This document shows positions 5,223 to 9,283 of a stretch of 9,283 nucleotides of DNA, piece after piece (position 1 is the stretch's first letter; the number at the start of each line of letters is the position of its first letter). Source of the stretch: an uncultured Candidatus Melainabacteria bacterium. Lineage in GTDB: Bacteria > Cyanobacteriota > Vampirovibrionia > Gastranaerophilales > Gastranaerophilaceae. The stretch spans positions 1-9,283 of the forward strand of contig CAKVJR010000071.1 of NCBI GenBank assembly GCA_934754855.1, read 5' to 3'. Below the pieces are notes generated by a model. That model was not told the DNA's origin, did no database searches, and worked only from the letters and a program-made list of their open reading frames with translations. The translations under genes were made by a program, and so were the position numbers.

Positions 5223-6221
5223 ATGAAAGTCAGCATCATCATACCTGTTTATAACGCAGAAAAAGATATCGAAAAATGCGTTGCAAATTGCAAAAACCAG
5301 ACTATGAAAGACTTTGAGGTTATTATTGTTGACGATTGCTCAAAAGACAACACGGTCAACGTCATCACCGAACAAATCAAGAATGACGCTCGTTTCAAGT
5401 TAATTACCCTCACAGAAAATCGAAAACAGGGATTTGCAAGAAATGTCGGAATGGAGCATGCACAGGGTGATTTCATAATGTTTTTCGACGCCGACGACGA
5501 TTATTCAAATCAATATGTCGAAAAAATGTATAACAAAATTACCCATGATGACGCCGATTTCACCGCTTGTAACTTTTATCTCGTTGATAAAAACACAGAT
5601 GAAATTCTTGAAAATACAGACTTTGCAATGTTTTCACAGTTCCCTAAAGAATTTTACGACGGATTTCATTTTTCACAAATCCAACCGCCCGTCGAACTTT
5701 TTTGCAAGTCAAATACCGTATGGGACAAGATTTTCAGACGAAGTTTTCTTCAAAAATATGACATAAAATTTCCAATAGATTTATTTTTTAAAGAAGATGA
5801 TATTTTCTCAATCCGAACAACCTTTAGAGCAAGCAAAATCAGCGTTTTGGACGAATTTTTGTATTACTATAAAATTGACAAGAAAAAATACGATTCTTCT
5901 GATTTTCAAAAAGAAGAAATCTATGATTGCTTCAAAGCGTTTGAATATATGAAAAAAGACCTCATCGAATTTGGCGTTTTTCAGGAAATATCGCACGATT
6001 TCATGAAATTTGAAGTTTTTACCCTAAAATATTTCTACAAAATTTTGAAACAGGATTTTCACGAAGATTTTTTCTACAAAATGAAAAACAGTTACAAAAA
6101 ATACAAAAATATTCCGCAAGAAATAAAAAATACCGACAATATAATGTTCGATTTGATTGACAAAGTCAATGATACCGTGGATTTTTCGCCCGAAATTGAT
6201 GAATTTTTAAAAAACTACTAA
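5223..6221 (+). CDS. Family 2 glycosyltransferase
   Basis: GT2 enzymes transfer a sugar from a nucleotide-sugar donor to an acceptor, here probably during surface polysaccharide or glycoconjugate synthesis on the inner face of the membrane. The 332-residue protein begins MKVSIIIPVYNAEKDIEKC, the classic GT-A start. It has the nucleotide-binding VDDCSKDNT (D37, D38), the GFARNVGMEHAQGDFIMF helix-strand, and the metal-binding DAD (D89-D91). VWDKIFRRSFL (166-176) and an EDD cluster (191-193) that may hold the catalytic base come next. The C-terminal hundred residues are rich in Phe, Lys and Asp, and no clear transmembrane helix is seen. The start follows a GAGGGA site at short spacing. No terminator is evident after the stop. 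Donor and acceptor cannot be inferred. Confidence 0.93.
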   Translation: MKVSIIIPVYNAEKDIEKCVANCKNQTMKDFEVIIVDDCSKDNTVNVITEQIKNDARFKLITLTENRKQGFARNVGMEHAQGDFIMFFDADDDYSNQYVEKMYNKITHDDADFTACNFYLVDKNTDEILENTDFAMFSQFPKEFYDGFHFSQIQPPVELFCKSNTVWDKIFRRSFLQKYDIKFPIDLFFKEDDIFSIRTTFRASKISVLDEFLYYYKIDKKKYDSSDFQKEEIYDCFKAFEYMKKDLIEFGVFQEISHDFMKFEVFTLKYFYKILKQDFHEDFFYKMKNSYKKYKNIPQEIKNTDNIMFDLIDKVNDTVDFSPEIDEFLKNY

Positions 6222-6236
6222 AATCTTTATAAAATA

Positions 6237-6265
6237 TTGTATTTCATACACTTATAAATTATGAT
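6237..6265 (+). promoter_or_regulatory. Promoter of the ATP-grasp/Alpha-E operon
   Basis: TTGTAT (6237-6242), a 17-nt spacer and TATGAT (6260-6265) use the same two hexamers and spacing as the rplS promoter on the other strand. The predicted start is near 6272, giving a leader of about 20 nt. An ATG at 6261 lies inside the -10 box, which argues against it as the translation start. Confidence 0.6.
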
Positions 6266-6290
6266 AAAATTATATTGTAAGGAAAATTTT

Positions 6291-8714
6291 ATGAAGTATG
6301 ATATATCAGCCAAATACCAAGTAAAGACGGGCATTTACGACGAATTGTTCGACTCGGACAATCAACCCCGACAAACAACCCAAACCCTTTTGGACAGATT
6401 GAGTGAACTTGGTTCCGACGAATCCGAAAGACGCCACAAAAGGCTGAATTATACGCAATATTACAGGACTTTAGCCCCCTCGGACAACACAAACACGGGA
6501 CTTGATTCCGTTCCGCTTTTTATTACCAAAGAAGAGTGGAAAACCTTGCAAAAAGGCTTAATCCAACGTGCGAAAGTCTTTGATATGCTCGCTGACGATA
6601 TTTACGGCGAACAAAAAATTATTAAAGACAAAATCGTTCCGCCCGCATTAATTTTTGCAAATCCTGATTTTTTGCAAATGTTATGGACAGGAAAATCAAC
6701 AGGCAAGGGCTTTATCAGCCTTATGAGTACAGATGTTGTAAGACGCTCGAATGGTTCGTTTGTTGCAGTTAACGACAGATTTCAAATTCCTGAAGGTTTA
6801 GGTAGTGCAATCGAAAACAGGCTTTCTTTGGCACGTTCTTATCCTGAATTTTTGCACGATTTGAACGTCAAAAGACAAGATAAATTTTTCGACAATTTAA
6901 GGCAATCCCTTTTGGGCGAAAACCCAAACAACGAGGCGAATGCCGTACTTCTTGCGTCAGAACCTGAACGTTATCAGCGTACGGAAGATTCGATTTTGGC
7001 AAGACATTTAAAATTGCAACTTGTCGAAAACGACGATTTGTCCGTAAGAGGCTTCAATGTTTACTTAAAGACACTTTCGGGCTTGCAAAAAATTGACACG
7101 ATTTTCCGTCGGGTTGAAGACGGAATGTGCGACCCGCTCGAACTCAGAATTGACTCGGGCGAGGGTGCTGTCGGCTTAATCAGTGCTGTCAGAAGCGGAA
7201 ATGTAAAAGTTTTGAATGCACTTGGAACAGGAATTTTGGAAACACCTATCATCAGGGCGTTTTTACCCAAAATCGCAGAATATTTTTTGGGCGAAAAATT
7301 AATTCTTGAACCCGTAAAATCATATTGGCTCGGTGATGAAAAATATTGCAAAGAAATTCTCTCAAGCCTTGACAACCGTATGTTTTACAACGCTTTCGGC
7401 AAAACAGAAAGTTGGATTTACGAAAAAATGACAATGACCGCACAACTTTCTCTTGCGGAAAAGATTTTGCAAAATCCGCAAAACTTTACGGCGGAAGAAT
7501 ACGTCAAAACCTCGACAACACCTTATGTTTCGGGCGACGGTTATGCTCAGGGTGATGCTCATTGCAGATTTTACACATCAAATACAGGCGACGACTTTGA
7601 GGTCTTAACAGGCGGCTATGGTTGGGTTACAGACGATAGTGGCAAAAAAGTTATCGAAAAAGACATTTGGGTTTTGGGCGATAATGCCGCTCAAGAATTT
7701 TCAAAAATCAGAAAAGATGTTGAAATTTTGGCACTTTCCCGTGCGGGCGGCGATTTGCCGAGCAGAACCGCCGACAATTTCTTCAAATTGGGACAAAATC
7801 TCGAACGGGCAGACTTGTTAGCGAGAAATGCGAGAAGTATCGCTAAAAGACTTGCGGACAGGGAACTTTGCGACCTTTGCACCCCCGTTCCGTACCTGTT
7901 TAAAGTTTGGCAGGAAGATATAAATTCTGAGCATGAATTTGAAAATACGCTTTGGAATTTAGCGATGAAAAAGACCGAGGACAGAGGCTTACAGCCGATT
8001 TGCAAACAGGTTAGATTTTTGGCAATCCAACTCAGAGAAAGAATTGCTGAGGACACTTGGCAATTTATAAAAAGTTTCGGCGAACACAAATTGCCCGAAG
8101 GCAAAGGAGCGGCGGCACTTATACCCTATCTTCAAAGAATGGTAACGGATTCTGCGGCATTCCAAGGTTTGATTTCCGACGGTATGACACGTGGTCACGG
8201 TTGGAGATTTTTGGATTTGGGAAAAAGGCTCGAACACGGCATTATCACTCTCAAATTGATTAAAAATCTTTTGAAAAATAAAACCGATAACGAAAAATCA
8301 ATGCTCAATGCACTTTTAGAAGTCGGTGACGGTTCGTTGACATATTTCAGAAGATATGGCACAAAGTTAAACGCAGCGGCGATTTTGGACTTATTGCTTT
8401 GCGATGAATCCAATCCGCACAGTGTTGCTTTTCACGCAATGGAAATTGAAAAAATTGTGAACGAACTTCCTTTGGCGACCGAAAACGTCTTCCTTGCTCC
8501 GTTAGACAGGGAAATTTTAAGGTTAACATCTCAATTGCGATTGGCAGATGTTCATGCTCTTGTAAAAGACGAAAACGGTCATCGTATGGCACTTTCGCAC
8601 TATTGTGAAGAAAGAATCAAAGAATTTGAAAACATCGAAGAACTTTTGAGTCGGGAATATTTAAACCATATTCCGCAAAAAGGTATCAAAACAGCGATGG
8701 CTACAGAGGTTTAG
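6291..8714 (+). CDS. Circularly permuted ATP-grasp/Alpha-E fusion protein
   Basis: The protein has 807 residues. Residues 1 to about 470 match the circularly permuted type 2 ATP-grasp family (DUF404/DUF407). Visible landmarks are VPPALIFANPDFLQ near 116-129, LKTLSGLQKIDTIFRRVEDG near 259-278, CDPLELRIDSGEGAVGL near 280-296, NALGTGILETP near 309-319, and FEVLTGGYGWV near 436-446. From about residue 483 an Alpha-E domain (DUF403) follows, opening with LSRAGGDLPSRTADNFFKLG. The rest is almost all helical. ATP-grasp enzymes usually join a carboxylate to an amine through an acylphosphate, and this subfamily is predicted to form peptide-like amides. The Alpha-E role is unknown. In many bacteria the two domains are separate genes, but long fusions of this type exist. 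I chose the ATG at 6291 because AAGGA lies 7 nt upstream. An ATG at 6261 adds 10 residues but falls in the promoter. Confidence 0.9.
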   Translation: MKYDISAKYQVKTGIYDELFDSDNQPRQTTQTLLDRLSELGSDESERRHKRLNYTQYYRTLAPSDNTNTGLDSVPLFITKEEWKTLQKGLIQRAKVFDMLADDIYGEQKIIKDKIVPPALIFANPDFLQMLWTGKSTGKGFISLMSTDVVRRSNGSFVAVNDRFQIPEGLGSAIENRLSLARSYPEFLHDLNVKRQDKFFDNLRQSLLGENPNNEANAVLLASEPERYQRTEDSILARHLKLQLVENDDLSVRGFNVYLKTLSGLQKIDTIFRRVEDGMCDPLELRIDSGEGAVGLISAVRSGNVKVLNALGTGILETPIIRAFLPKIAEYFLGEKLILEPVKSYWLGDEKYCKEILSSLDNRMFYNAFGKTESWIYEKMTMTAQLSLAEKILQNPQNFTAEEYVKTSTTPYVSGDGYAQGDAHCRFYTSNTGDDFEVLTGGYGWVTDDSGKKVIEKDIWVLGDNAAQEFSKIRKDVEILALSRAGGDLPSRTADNFFKLGQNLERADLLARNARSIAKRLADRELCDLCTPVPYLFKVWQEDINSEHEFENTLWNLAMKKTEDRGLQPICKQVRFLAIQLRERIAEDTWQFIKSFGEHKLPEGKGAAALIPYLQRMVTDSAAFQGLISDGMTRGHGWRFLDLGKRLEHGIITLKLIKNLLKNKTDNEKSMLNALLEVGDGSLTYFRRYGTKLNAAAILDLLLCDESNPHSVAFHAMEIEKIVNELPLATENVFLAPLDREILRLTSQLRLADVHALVKDENGHRMALSHYCEERIKEFENIEELLSREYLNHIPQKGIKTAMATEV

Positions 8715-9283
8715 ATGAAATATAACATTACGCACGAAACTGAATATAATTACTCGATTCCTGTAACAATCAGTCAGCATTTAATTCATCTTGAACCGAG
8801 AAAATGCAATCGTCAAAATTGGCTTTCTCACGATATAGAAATTTATCCAAAACCGTCATATTTTGTGACAAGAGAAGATATTTACGGTAACAAAGTCACT
8901 GCATTTTCAATCGAAGAAGAACACAAACTTTTTAGAGTTTTAGCGAAAGGAACAGTCGAAGTTTCAGAGGTTAAAATGCCCGAAACATCTGTTGCTTGGG
9001 AGGAAGTCAAAGAACGGCTTGCAAACCCTCAAACCCCCGAGGATATTGAGGCTTCAATGTTTTTGTACCAATCACCATTGGTAATTTTTGACGGTTCGAT
9101 AAAACGGTATGCACTTAAAAGTTTCACGGACGGACGCCCTTTTATTGAGGCGGTTTTGGATTTAAATAACAGAATTTTTAATGATTTCAAATATGCCCCC
9201 GGAAGCACGAGAATAGGCACTTTGCCGGCAGAAATTCTCCGTGACAGAAAGGGAGTATGTCAAGATTTTGCCCACTTTATGAT
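8715..9283 (+). CDS. Transglutaminase-family protein, N-terminal part (cut by window edge)
   Basis: The reading frame is open from the ATG at 8715 to the window end (189 complete codons). It starts MKYNITHETEYNYSIPVTIS and contains HLIHLEPR, the bacterial transglutaminase-like N-terminal beta domain found before the core in this family. The core follows, with the strand ending in GVCQDFAHFM, where C182 is the predicted nucleophile. The catalytic His and Asp lie past the edge. Such proteins act as cysteine peptidases, amidases or transglutaminases. The gene begins at the base after the TAG stop of the ATP-grasp/Alpha-E gene, with AGAGG 5 nt before the ATG inside the upstream coding end, so the two are co-translated from one message. 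This pairing recurs in many bacteria and suggests the enzyme trims, hydrolyses or transfers the product of its partner. Confidence 0.92.
   Translation, partial: MKYNITHETEYNYSIPVTISQHLIHLEPRKCNRQNWLSHDIEIYPKPSYFVTREDIYGNKVTAFSIEEEHKLFRVLAKGTVEVSEVKMPETSVAWEEVKERLANPQTPEDIEASMFLYQSPLVIFDGSIKRYALKSFTDGRPFIEAVLDLNNRIFNDFKYAPGSTRIGTLPAEILRDRKGVCQDFAHFM

Noticed and set aside
7691..8104. 137-codon minus-strand open frame inside the ATP-grasp/Alpha-E gene
   Set aside because: It lies opposite a confidently identified coding sequence, its protein has no recognisable features, and no ribosome binding site or partner gene supports it.
1..9283. CRISPR array, tRNA or rRNA genes, transposase, phage genes
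   Set aside because: No regularly spaced repeats, cloverleaf-like sequence, transposase motifs or phage proteins were seen on either strand.

Overview
This is a low-GC bacterial window. It uses the standard code (TGA is the gatC stop), mostly ATG starts with AAGGA- or AGAGG-type ribosome binding sites, and sigma70-type promoters. The gene order rplS-rbgA-rnhB is the one known from Bacillus and other bacteria. The long ATP-grasp/Alpha-E fusion has its best-known relatives in Proteobacteria and similar groups. I cannot place the organism below 'AT-rich bacterium'. Firmicutes or a non-photosynthetic cyanobacterial relative are possible guesses, but no marker here decides it. No rRNA, tRNA, CRISPR array, insertion sequence or phage gene is visible.

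Positions 1-2449, all on the minus strand, are a housekeeping operon. Read in transcription order it is rplS (ribosomal protein L19), rbgA (50S assembly GTPase), rnhB (RNase HII), gatC (tRNA amidotransferase subunit C) and pyrG (CTP synthase, cut by the window edge). A promoter with an A-tract-rich upstream region lies at 2488-2516. A hairpin with a short U-run at 2037-2067 sits between rplS and rbgA and probably lowers read-through into the downstream genes.

Positions 2683-2865 (+) encode a 60-residue basic protein that I do not recognise. It is followed by a hairpin terminator candidate.

Positions 2912-6221 form a small accessory locus that looks like surface-glycan or sugar-modification biosynthesis. 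It holds a DegT/DnrJ/EryC1-type PLP aminotransferase (+), a radical SAM enzyme with a C-terminal cysteine-rich SPASM/Twitch-like region (-), and a family 2 glycosyltransferase (+). The aminotransferase and radical SAM genes end tail to tail with one base between stop codons. The radical SAM and glycosyltransferase genes start back to back from a 120-bp divergent promoter region. The aminotransferase and glycosyltransferase promoters share a conserved element of about 48 bp, and AAACGC lies at or just downstream of the -35 box in all three main promoters. This suggests co-regulation.

Positions 6237-9283 (+) start an operon of a circularly permuted type 2 ATP-grasp domain fused to an Alpha-E domain, with a transglutaminase-family protein beginning directly after its stop codon and running off the window edge at its catalytic cysteine. 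This gene set recurs widely in bacteria and is predicted to make or modify a peptide-like amide product, but the product has not been firmly established. It is the most interesting poorly characterised system in the window.
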